A stretch of 64,000 nt of DNA, taken from Geosiphon pyriformis (lineage: Eukaryota; Glomeromycota; Glomeromycetes; Archaeosporales; Geosiphonaceae). Positions 51,691 to 61,735 of this stretch are shown in pieces. The first letter of the stretch is position 1; each line of letters starts with the position of its first letter. The notes under the pieces were generated by a model that was not told where the DNA came from, ran no database searches, and saw only the letters and a list, made by a program, of their open reading frames with translations. Made by a program: the position numbers and the translations under genes. The DNA is taken from assembly GCA_016748015.1 (NCBI GenBank), contig JAAOMT010000096.1, forward strand, positions 329,087 through 393,086, given 5' to 3'.

Positions 51691-53165
51691 GTGCACCTCC
51701 AAAGAATGAGAGTGCAAGCCAACCAGAAGAAAACCCTTTTTTTGCTTTTAACTTAACTGATGATGACCATAACATGGATGAATTAGCAATCAACACTTCT
51801 GAATCAACCAGAAAAAAGAAAAAAGCCAAGGTTGATTTCATTCTAGATCTCAACAAAGTCTCAACTTCCACTGCTGATAACAATGAGCCACCAAAAACCA
51901 AAGTTTTTAAGAATTCTCCAAAGTTGGAACCCCCAAAAATTGTACAAAAATCTGGACCCTATTCTGTTGTCAAAGATCTCATAGAAACCCCAGCACATAT
52001 TACCTTTGACCAGTTAATGACCCATTCACAGTTCAGAAAAGATCTCCACAAATCTCTAATTCCCAAAAAGAAAACACCAACAACCAATAAATGCTCTCAC
52101 CAAGCTGGACTTGCTGACAACAGCAATGTCACCCCTCTAATTTGCAAAGCACAAGTGGCTAATTACTTCATTGACTTGATCCTAAACAGTGGATCATTTG
52201 TTAATGTAATTGCCAAACACTTCCTTGAAGCAATTGGCAGAAAAATTAATGAGCCTTCCACCTGACCAATGACCAATGTACATGGTGACAAGAAGAAAAG
52301 TCTGGGCATTGCCAAAGCTATTCTTGTCTACATCATTGGTATCAGTATTGAAACTGACATGGAAGTTTCTGAAGCAAAAAAATACACCATTATTGTTGGC
52401 AATGAGTGGCTCAAGAAAGCAAAAGCCTTACTTGACTATGAACTTTGTAAGCTAACCATAAGATGTGGTAAAAAACCCATTGTGGTTAAATGTCATCATT
52501 GGACAACTCCTCCAGCAACCAAACAAAATCAAGAAGATGAGCAATCAGAGGAATCAGATGATAAAGAGAGTAATGAAGAAGATGAACAAAAAGAACAAAA
52601 AAAAACTGCTAAACCCGCCTACACCACCTTTACCAGCAATGGCAAATCACTAGACAATGTTAAAACTAATAGAAAGGGAATCATTGTAAACGGCAAGCTG
52701 ATCTGCTAGCCCTACTATGATATTCTAAGAAAAACCTTTGACCAAAAGTCTGGCAAGAAAGCCAAATACAATTATTGGTGGCATGGCCCTTGTGCCCAGT
52801 GCTGGTGCAATAAATCTTTGTATTCTCCAAGTGATGAATGCAAATCATGTCTGATCTATTACAAAGATTGGGAACCAATTAGCCTAATACCAAGAGATGA
52901 ATTAAAAAAAGTACATAAGTCCTTTGAGAATGAACCACCTAAGATCCAATTATTAGTAGTAAAACAAAGAGAACCCTCCTCAGAAGAAAGAAAGATAGAC
53001 ATTGAAAATCTGTTGGCAAGAAACAGCCCAGTTATCTCAAAAGAAGGTGATATCTCAGGATGAACTCATGTAATACAATACACCATTACTACTAGAGAAA
53101 CTTGCCCTTCTATTTGAAGCCTTATCAATTCAATCACTGAAATAATGAGTTCATCAAGAAAAAAA
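51684..53165 (+). pseudogene. Ty3-2 protease and Cys-rich linker domain, broken
   Basis: Frame begins LVGAPPKNESASQ and carries stops at 52263, 52707 and 53061. The retropepsin active site reads LILNSGSFVNVI near 52184, where DSGS is expected, so the catalytic Asp is Asn. The second part of the protease fold ends near VGNEWLKKAKALLDY (52400). It is followed by an acidic Glu/Asp/Lys tract and a Cys-rich segment (CAQCWCNKSLYSPSDECKSC near 52796) that could bind zinc. The protease would process Gag-Pol. The Cys cluster is not part of the standard Ty3 layout that I know. Confidence 0.75.
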
Positions 53166-54330
53166 TAAACTGGATGAAAAAACTTGGATTCATACAAGAA
53201 ACCAAGAATAAATGGGCTTTCCCAGTTGTAATGATATCCAAGAAAGATGAAACTCTACACTTCTGTGTTAACTACTGCCAATTAAATGCCATCACTGAAA
53301 GAGACATGTACCTACTTTCCAAAATTGATGCAATGCTGGACCAATTCAAAGATGCTGCTTTCTTTTCAACCATTGATCTAACTGCTGGATTCTGGCAAGT
53401 AGAGATAGATCTAGAAAGCCGAAAGAAAACCGCCTTCATCACCAAATATGACACCTATGAATTTACAGTCATGCTTTTTGGTCTCACTAATGCCTCTCCC
53501 ACCTTTCAATGCTTAATGAATAAAGTATTTGAATCAGTGAAAGAAAACTTTGTTCTGGTCTATCTGGACAATATAATGGTATATTCAAAAACTTGGGATG
53601 AACATCTTGAACATTTGCAAAAAGTTTTTGATCTTCTCAAAAATGCAGGTCTCAAGATCAACCCAATCAAATTTTTCTTTAGAAGACAATCCACCCAATT
53701 CCTTGGCCATCTTATTACAAAAGATGGAATTTTCTTTGATTCAGCCAAAGTGGAAAAAGTTCAGAACATAAGACAACCAATGAATGTTCATGAGTTATGT
53801 TTTTTCCTTGGTTTGGCCTCCTATTATCGCAAATTTGTTAAGGATTTCTCTAAAATTGCCTCTCTACTCAATCAGCTACTCAGGAAAAATATCAACTACC
53901 ATTGGGACACACATCAGCAGAAAGCATTTGAAACCCTCAAAGAAAAATTGGTTACAGAACCTATTTTTAAGCAACCTGATCTGGATCAATCTTTCATCCT
54001 TTACACTGATACATCTGGCTATGGACTTGGTGCTATTCTTTTACAAAAAGATGAAAATAGTAGGGAACATGCAATAGCCTATGCCAGTAGAACCCTTACA
54101 CCAGCAGAAAAGAACTATTCAGTTACTGAGCAGAAATGCTTAGCAGTAGTTTGTGTTACCAGCTACTGGGATAAGTATCTCCTTGGTGTGAAGTTTTTGG
54201 TAGTAACAGATCACCAAGCTTTGGTTTGGCTGCACAACAAAAAAAGACTAGAACATAAATAGATAGCCTGCTGAATACTCTACTTGGACGAATTTGACTA
54301 TGACATTCAACATTGCAAAGGAACACATCA
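53166..54330 (+). pseudogene. Ty3-2 reverse transcriptase and RNase H, active site mutated
   Basis: A long open stretch to TAG at 54260 covers most of the domain. Landmarks: WAFPVVMISKKDETLHFCVNY (53215), FFSTIDLTAGFWQVEID (53362) with the first catalytic Asp intact, LFGLTNASPTFQ, and the active-site box LVYLDNIMVYSKT (53560), where YLDD is expected. Then come FLGHLITKDGI and the RNase H start LYTDTSGYGLGAILLQKDE (54000) with SVTEQKCLAVV. A frame change near 53160 separates it from the upstream domain, and the frame breaks again before integrase. With one Asp of the YxDD box changed to Asn, polymerase activity is not expected. Confidence 0.88.
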
Positions 54331-54479
54331 TCAAAACACTAACACTTTCTCTAAACTTACCATCCAGTGACAGTACAACTACCTCAAACCAAACCAACCT
54401 AATTATTAGTAATTCTCTCACAACCAAACTCGATAATGGACTTGGACAACTACTCTGCCTTAATAAAATTTTTGGGTAA

Positions 54480-55680
54480 AGGATAATACCCACTGGAATA
54501 CAATTGACAGCAAAAAGAACATTTGCGCAAACAATCAAATTTCTATTTGATCTGCCAAAACCAATTATACAAAAAAAACAGAAAAGATCCTGACCACTCC
54601 CAAAGAGTCATAAGATTTGAAGAAAGAGAAATTGTGATCTATAACATGCACACTGATCCATTAGCTGGACACTTTGGAAAAACAAAAACAATTCAGAAAA
54701 CTCTAGCTTGCTATTATTGGCCTACTTTAGAAAAAGACATTGCTGAGTACATTAAAACCTGTAATACCTGCCAAAGAAGAGGAAAACCCAATAGAAAAGA
54801 AGATATCCATCCAATTTTTGTTGGCCAACCATTTGACAGGATTGGTATAGATGTTGTTGGACCCTTAACAATAACTCCTGATGGCAACAGATATATTATC
54901 ACAGCTACTGACTATCTTACAAAGTGAATAGAAACAAGAGCCACTTCAAACCAAACAGCAGTTTCAATAGCCAATTTCATTTATGAAGATATCATCTGCC
55001 ATCATGGCTGCCCTAGAAAACTTTTATCTAATAGAGGAAAAGCTTTTCTTTGTACACTGGTTGAAGAACTTTGTAGAAAAATAGGAATACATCACAAACT
55101 TTTTTTCTCTTATCACCCCCAAACAAATGGCCTAGTAGAACGTTTTAATAGAACACTATGTGAAACTCTAGCCAAAACAAGTGAAGAAACAAACTTATGA
55201 AACAAAGTACTGCCTTCAGCTTTGTTTGCTTATAGAACTGTAAATTATAACATAACAAGTTATAAACCTTTTTATCTGCTCTATGAATGCATGGTAACAC
55301 TACCAATAGAAACTAACATTGAGACAATACCTTTTAAAGAGATCATAATAGCAAATTACAAAGACATTTTGCAAAGAAGACTTGGTACCATTCTTGACTC
55401 ATTGGTAGAAGCACGAATAATTGCTTTTGAAAAGATAAAACAGTTTCAAAAAAAGCTTAAAAAGAAGAAAACCCATAAAACACTTTCTTTAAGTGTTGGT
55501 GACTTGGTATTAGAATACCATTCAAACAGAGACAATGTCTATGGTAATAAATTCTCTAGCCAATGGAAAGGACCCTTTATAGTCAACAAAGTTTTGAACA
55601 ATGGCTCTTATATTCTTCAAGATCAATCCAGAACAATTTTTAATGATCAACCTGTTCATGGCACGTGACTCAAGAAATAT
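54480..55680 (+). pseudogene. Ty3-2 integrase, broken
   Basis: The frame from about 54523 carries the zinc-binding HHCC module (MHTDPLAGHFGKT, then CNTCQRR), and then the catalytic core. The first Asp is present in DRIGIDVVGPL (54836). The second reads Asn in LLSNRGKAF (55024), where SDRG is expected. The Glu is present in GLVERFNRTLCE (55132). Stops at 54925 (expected Trp, LTK-stop-IE) and 55198 interrupt it. The C-terminal part ends SQWKGPFIVNKVLNNGSYIL, a typical small beta-rich tail; no chromodomain is apparent. The enzyme would insert the cDNA; this copy should be inactive. Confidence 0.88.
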
Positions 55681-55789
55681 TACAAACGACCTGATTAATT
55701 GCCTGTTATGGTAATACCAATTCAAATGATTAACAAAATCAAGTATAAATAAATGCATCATTTCCAAAACAGAGGTATTTTCAATCAAC

Positions 55790-56415
55790 ATGAACAATTA
55801 TTTTCTGGATCAAAACATTCAAAATGCCTTCTATACTTTCCATAAGTATTGGATTAAAAACTATCCAAATGCTATTTTGACCATTAGAAAACAGACCATC
55901 ATAACTGATAACAATAAAACATATACTGTTATTAAACCAAAGAAAACAACTACCAGAAGAGAAAGAATTGGTAGCAAAATGGATAAATATCTGCTAGAAA
56001 GTATAACAGCAGTGATACTTATACCTTCCACCACACTTGAAAAAACAATTAAAGAAATCTTACCCATAGACAAAAACTTGTCATATGGAAGACAACTAAA
56101 GCTTTATGGTTGTCTTGATGAAATTATAGATAACATGAAGCTCATGAAGAAAACAACTTCAGAGATACAAGCAGAAATTTTGGGCATTATATGATTAAAT
56201 ATTCCAAGAGTTTTAACCATTGCTAGAAGAGCCAAAACTCTAATACAAAGATTTGGTCTCTTGGATACAAAACTCATTTTGCCTTAAGTATTATACACTC
56301 TATCTACAAAAGACTTCAATAAATTAGTTAGCTTTGAGTTAGATAAAACTCTTTAAATAGATTACACTATAAATAGCTTGATTTTGCCAGAGCTTAATCT
56401 TTTTGAAGAAGATGA
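55790..56415 (+). pseudogene. Ty3-2 extra ORF after integrase, function unknown
   Basis: A frame starting at the ATG at 55790 (MNNYFLDQNIQNAFY) stays open for 134 codons to TGA at 56192. It continues recognisably protein-like past stops at 56192, 56285 and 56354, up to the 3' LTR. The sequence is soluble-looking: mixed charge, no signal peptide, no membrane segment, with possible helical repeats (ILPIDKNLSYGRQLKLYG, IPRVLTIARRAKTLIQRFG). It sits where some Ty3 elements carry env-like or accessory genes, but it does not look like an envelope protein. I do not recognise a family. Confidence 0.65.
56398..56415 (+). promoter_or_regulatory. Polypurine-tract candidate of Ty3-2
   Basis: The purine-rich gaagaagatga directly precedes the 3' LTR start at 56416, where a plus-strand primer is expected. 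It is short and interrupted by pyrimidines. Confidence 0.5.
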
Positions 56416-57091
56416 TGTTATGGTTGAGACCTATACTTTTTATTAATTATCACATGTATTAGCCACTGATATCATATGATTAGCCACACTATTTTTAGAA
56501 AGTGATCATTGACCTGATCAATTACCTGACTGTTGACCTGACCATTGACCTGATTATTGACTACTTTTGACAGCTATATAAGCAATGAATTTCTTAGCTG
56601 TAAAAAAGCATGTAATAACAAGCATCTAAATAATCAAGAATAAATAAAATAACAACTTTTATCTCAATTCTTCTCTTATTACTAATTTTTCTTTCCCTAC
56701 TTTCAAGTATTTGAACATCTTAAAGATAAAAGATTACTTGTTGGCCTTTTCCTGACATATATAATTGTAGCATTTAAAGATTATTTGAATAACGTAACTG
56801 AAAAACACAAATTGATACCTGATATTGAATTCTAAGAGCACCAACATGAGGCATAGAATTATACCAGTGGTGATCAATTGTTGACAGTATGGACTATCTC
56901 TCTACCTTTAGATTCCCCAGTTACCTTTAAAAAGAATAGCGACTCAGATATTTTATGAGACTGATCTCGCATATTGAATCCATACTCATTCAATTTGCTC
57001 TTTAAAGTTGAAATTTTTTTTGATTATTTTTATCACCCTACAATTTTGTTCTCTCTTGCTATCCGTTAGCTTGTTACTCCAACCTGTAACA
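56416..57091 (+). repeat. 3' LTR of Ty3-2
   Basis: 676 bp from tgttatggttgagacc to ccaacctgtaaca. It matches the 5' LTR except for scattered transitions and a shorter array of 12-mers (about 56510-56570). Confidence 0.9.
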
Positions 57092-60000
57092 GTATAAAGC
57101 TTTTATAAAATATGTGCAAGCATCAGTAGTGCTTTTACTAGTAAAGCTGGCAGCCATATATAAATCAGGATGTCACACCAGAAATGACCTAAACCAATCA
57201 ATATCTGCATGCAGTCTGCTCACTACAACCTGAGAACCAAAACCAATCTCTTAATGCATTCAACTAACAGATTAGAAAACATTATGAACAAAATGCCTAA
57301 ATTATCAGAGACTACACTACTACCAGCTCTAATGAAATGCTCTTTAATCTTATAAAAAAGATACTGGCCAGAAAGGAAAGCAGACTCTGTCAAAGTATCA
57401 GTGGTTTTATTGTTTGGAACATCTAAATGTTCCTTTACTTTGAGCCAGCTGACTTTCAAATTCTTATCACAAATCACACCCACAATGTGGTAATGCTTAA
57501 CCCAGCACCAGTTCCAAAAATCTGAATACAACAAAACCAGTTTAAACTTGCAACTATTCAAAACAGCCTAACTATCTAAAAAGAGATGAACCAAACTGGA
57601 AGATGGAACACATTCGAGTGCCAAAGCAATAGCTTGCAATTTCATCATAGTTGAAGATACCAAACCAGAAACTCTAACACCCAGGCCCAAACTAATATTC
57701 TTAAAAAAAACAGCCACTTCAGCTCTTATATCAGCAGTTCTCAAACAATAAAGAGATCTATTCATATAAACAAAAAAAAACCTTTACTAACACCCAACAA
57801 ATAATCACAAATGACAACAAAATTACAAGACTCAAAAATATTTAACAAACCCATTTTCTCTAAATGAGATAGACCAGCAGAAAAAAATGCCAAATCACTA
57901 AGAAAATGAACAAAAAGGTTAAATTATTTAAGAACAAAACCACATAAATCTAATTTTTTCTATCATTTGAATGTTTTTCAATCAAAAATTACACTGTTTT
58001 GATTATGAAGCTGTTCCATAAAAGCAATCCCATACTGCTGAAGTGAAAAAGTGCATTTATGAAATTTTGACACACCAAGAACAAGTGACATAGAAGTTCT
58101 ATCCTGAAAATGAAAAGCATTGGTTGTAAGACCATCCAAAGACAAATCACACTCCAGAAAAATGTGGACTATGTCAGCCAAAAAATTGTTCGAATAATTG
58201 ACATTCACATGAACTGGAAAAAGCAAAAAGTAACATAGAAGCCAGCTGAAGACCTGAAGATCATGTGATCTATGTGTGAACAAATGGTTCAAAACCCCAA
58301 TAGAGTTAGCAAAACAAACAACAGAAGTTCATTTGCTCTTGACTTGAATCTGTTTAAAAGATTTCAAATCATATAGAAAAGAGTAGTAAAACACATCATT
58401 GGGAAAATCATTAGAAAGACCAGATCTGGACTTCAAACCCTTGCAAATCAGAGTATCTTACTTATTACACAAACTGATGGAAATGTAACTGAACTGAGTT
58501 TTGTAATTAATAATAGGATAAAAAATTGCTTAAACCAAATACAAAAACTGTTTGTCAGAGACTGTCTTCTTTAAAACCAAATTGGCAAAAAACCAGACAT
58601 TTAAATATGTTTTAGCCAAGCTAGACTTCAACAAGTCTTCAGAAGACAAAAAAATATTCAGATAGCAATAAAATTTCCTCTGCTTGGCAATAGAAATAGA
58701 CACTCTATTAACTGACAAAAAAAGATTCATAACTCTGCAGTTGATAAAGATTGCCATAATCTTATTGTTATTTATAGAAATGTTATTGATTCTAAAAAAC
58801 CCACTGGCAATATTGAGAATATGTTGCATAGTAGCCTAACTACTACCAATCCAAATTGTGTTATTAACAAAGGCACTAGCAGCTAAAAACAAAGTTAGCC
58901 CAGTCTAAGATTTTATATGTCCAGTCCTTAAAATAAAATGAAAATTCAATCTAAAATCACACAAATATTTTTGTCTCTTGACTTTACACAAAAGTAAATC
59001 ATAAAATATGTGCCAGAGAAGAGATGAAAAAACCTCTCTCTGATTCAACTCATTATGCACTTAATATCCATTAATTAGACCAAAATCAATCATAATTTGG
59101 TTAACACAACTATTGTAAATGCTACCAAAAAACCTAATAAACTTGTCACACATCTTGATCCGAACCAGACTCTTTTTGAGATGCTCTCACTCAACAGAAT
59201 CATAAGCCTTATGCATGTCTTGCAAAACCAGCCACAATTCTCGATTTTTCTCTAAGGCATCTTTAATCATCAAACCAATAGCAAAAATAGGAAACTGTAT
59301 AGTCATATTTTTCAGAACAAAAAAATTGTTACCTCTAAAAACATCAAACTTACTGCAAGCCAAAGAGATTTTATCTGAAAGAATTTTGCAAGCTGTTTCA
59401 ATTAAGACAATAGAATTGGTATTCATAAAAACACTTTTCTATTTATACAGTTTTGAAATCATTGAAACTCAAGTCTCTTTCCAAGAAGAAAGAACCGATT
59501 TACATGTCAAACAAAAATTCAAAAGCACTATTAGCATGTTCAAAACAGATTCATTGCAATGTTTTCACAACTTATTGGATATGCCAAAAAGACCAGCAGC
59601 TTTCCCATTAGGCAGATCTGAGATAATATTAAATCTTTTGTCAAAACCAATCAGAATCATTACCTTTGAAAAAACATCATTAAAAACATAATTCAGTGGT
59701 TAGTATTAACAAGACCAGTCATCAAAGACATCAAAAACCACTTTACATTTACAAGTCCAGCATTCCATAATCTCATCAATCTTAATTTTAACCAAATTAG
59801 ACTCTAAAACCAGCTTTTTGTCCACTATAAAATAGTCCAACATGACTTTTTAAAAAGGATATTCCAGTATACTTCTGATGATATGACCCTTATCAAACAT
59901 AAAACTCTCTATCCTTTTATTAATAGCCAATTTGATCCAAGATTCTTTAGTACATTTGGATTTCAACAGTTTAGAGAAGTGATAAAATTTTCTAATCTTA

Positions 60001-60920
60001 GCCAAAGCTGATTTAATATTATCAAAACAAGACCCAGAACCAATGAGCAATATCACAGCAGCTGCATTAACAGTATCAAAACTCTCCCACTTAACCAGCA
60101 ATGAATCAAATTCATTATGAGAAACCAGTCAAGGTCTTTGACAATTTTAGAAACCAAAAGTTCAAGCTTGTAAAACCTAAATAATTCCCTAGTAAAAACA
60201 CAGTCATAGCCTTTGAACCACTTCTTCTTGAAGACTTCTTTAGTTAATAGGCTTATTACCTTATGGATAGTATCTCACATTGCATTCAAGTCCATAAACC
60301 TCTTAAACTCTATGAAATCTCCAGAAAACATAGCAGCATTAGCTGCCAAAAGTTTCTTGAATCTAGTTCATTTGGCATTACCTGCATCCTTAAAGTTAAA
60401 TTTCTAACAATTCTTGTTCACTTGCTTGCAAAGAGAGTTTAGCTGCACATCCAACAATCTACCCAAACTCAAAAACACAAAAACAGCTTTGTGATCAGTA
60501 TCAAAATAATCCCCAATTTCAGCCATACTATGATCTACCATTGTGTTGACCAAATTTGAGAAAACAAACACATAGTCAATTGTCTTAGCTACACTCTGAA
60601 AATTGTTCCAAGTTGGCATCTTTGCAAATAAGCTTCTATTTAAAGAATTAACCAAACCTAAATTAAGGCACTTTTTGAAATTGGCACACTTAGTAGAACT
60701 ATCTTCATTAAAATTACCACTCAAGACAACAAAAAAGAATTTATTAATTACTTTTGCAATCATAGAATTAATATTATTAGCCTAAAAAAAACAAACAGCC
60801 AGAGACATTCCAGCATAAAGCCCCAAAATTGACACAGAAAATTTGTTCTTAAAAAGCAATTTAATAGATAAGAGCCAACCAAATATCTCAGAAACTTTGC
60901 ATATGCTATTACAAGAAAGT
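57092..60920 (-). pseudogene. LINE-D ORF2, endonuclease to RNase H, broken
   Basis: Reading leftwards from 60920: the endonuclease part (KVSEIFGWLLSI; GNFNEDSS; AKTIDYVFVFSN; YFDTDHKAV near 60505, with catalytic Asp and His kept); a linker; reverse transcriptase with LVLQDMHKAYDSVE near 59190; and the active-site box FVNNTIWIGSS near 58840, where both Asp are Asn. Then the YLNIFLSSEDL block (58660) and RNase H (57223-57765) with ALALECVPSSS and SWLKVKEHLDVPNNK. Many stops and frame changes interrupt it. The frame ends at ...KALY at 57092 and resumes at 49347 beyond Ty3-2. The RNase H start (usually TDGS) could not be read intact. Confidence 0.85.
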
Positions 60921-61735
60921 TTTCTTGGTATATTTTAATTGTTGATATTCTGTTTTAATTGCAATCAGTCTCTTGTAAATTTCTTGATTTTATGTGTTGG
61001 ATATTAATGATAATATACTGAAGGTTTTCTCTTAATGTTGTGATGTAAGTCTTCTCTTTAATTCTAGTTGTCTTTGTATATTGTGTATTCCTTTTCAAAG
61101 ACTAATTTGAAATCTACCCACTGTTTGGAATTTTCTCTGAGGCTATCCTTGCAATTGCCTAATATGTTTTTTTAATCTAGAAACATGGAATATTAATAGT
61201 CTTTTTGCAATTTCTCTAAGTATATAATAAAGCTTTTTTAATTTAATTAGTAACTAAATGAATAATCTTGATCAGAAATTATTCTTTCAAAGAGTTCAAA
61301 GATGAAATGACAGTTTCATTTGCTAGAAAGGGTATGTAAATTTTATTGTTAATCTCGTAATTGTGATGTTTATTTAATTTATTATTTTTTTTATTAATTC
61401 TTTTTGAATAAAATTTTATTTAGATATTTATTGTTTTGAGTTAAAGCTATTCTTCTTTATCATTAAAAACTATTGTATATATATATAATTATTGTTTTAG
61501 AAAATAATGTTTTGTAATACTCTATTTCGGTTATTTCTAAATAGTGCTTGCTGCTTTTGTATAATAGTGCTTGCTGCTATTGTAAAATAGTGCTTGCTGC
61601 TTTTGCACAATAGTGCTTATTGTTATTTGTAAATCATTTTTTTTATAAATTGTTGCTGTGTTATTTCATGAGTGGCTAATTTATATTATTTATAATTCCT
61701 ATTAAATTCTTGAACTGTAACAATGCATTTTGTTA
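60921..61735. other. Spacer between LINE-D and Ty3-3
   Basis: About 0.8 kb of T-rich sequence on the plus strand. It includes the 23-bp tandem array described separately. No supported gene; the homology with LINE-D ends near 60920 and recognisable Ty3-3 protein starts near 61735. Confidence 0.5.
61540..61631 (+). repeat. 23-bp tandem repeat, four units
   Basis: Units start at 61540, 61563, 61586 and 61609 on the pattern aatagtgcttgctgcttttgt, with few mismatches in the first three and more in the fourth. Confidence 0.9.

Larger units (their letters stand above)
49348..57091 (+). mobile_element. Ty3-2: complete but inactive Ty3-type LTR retrotransposon
   Basis: Order: 5' LTR (49348-50084), primer-binding site, gag, protease and linker domain, reverse transcriptase/RNase H, integrase, an extra ORF, purine tract and 3' LTR (56416-57091). 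A 4-bp duplication GTAT flanks it (49344-49347 and 57092-57095). The 7.74-kb element sits inside LINE-D ORF2. Every enzyme has at least one broken frame, and catalytic Asp residues of protease, reverse transcriptase and integrase read Asn. Confidence 0.92.
47633..60920 (-). mobile_element. LINE-D: 5'-truncated non-LTR element, split by two insertions
   Basis: The three parts are a 3' UTR (47633-47740 and 48713-48730), the ORF2 C-terminal part (48731-49347) and the remaining ORF2 (57092-60920). The 3' UTR matches LINE-B downstream of its ORF2 (the ggctagccacatgtagaaagt region). A solo LTR (47741-48712) and the Ty3-2 element (49348-57091) interrupt it. The first residues of ORF2 and all of ORF1 are missing at the right end, as in the 5' truncations common for LINEs. 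The plus-strand T run near 47633-47641 is the tail. Confidence 0.85.
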
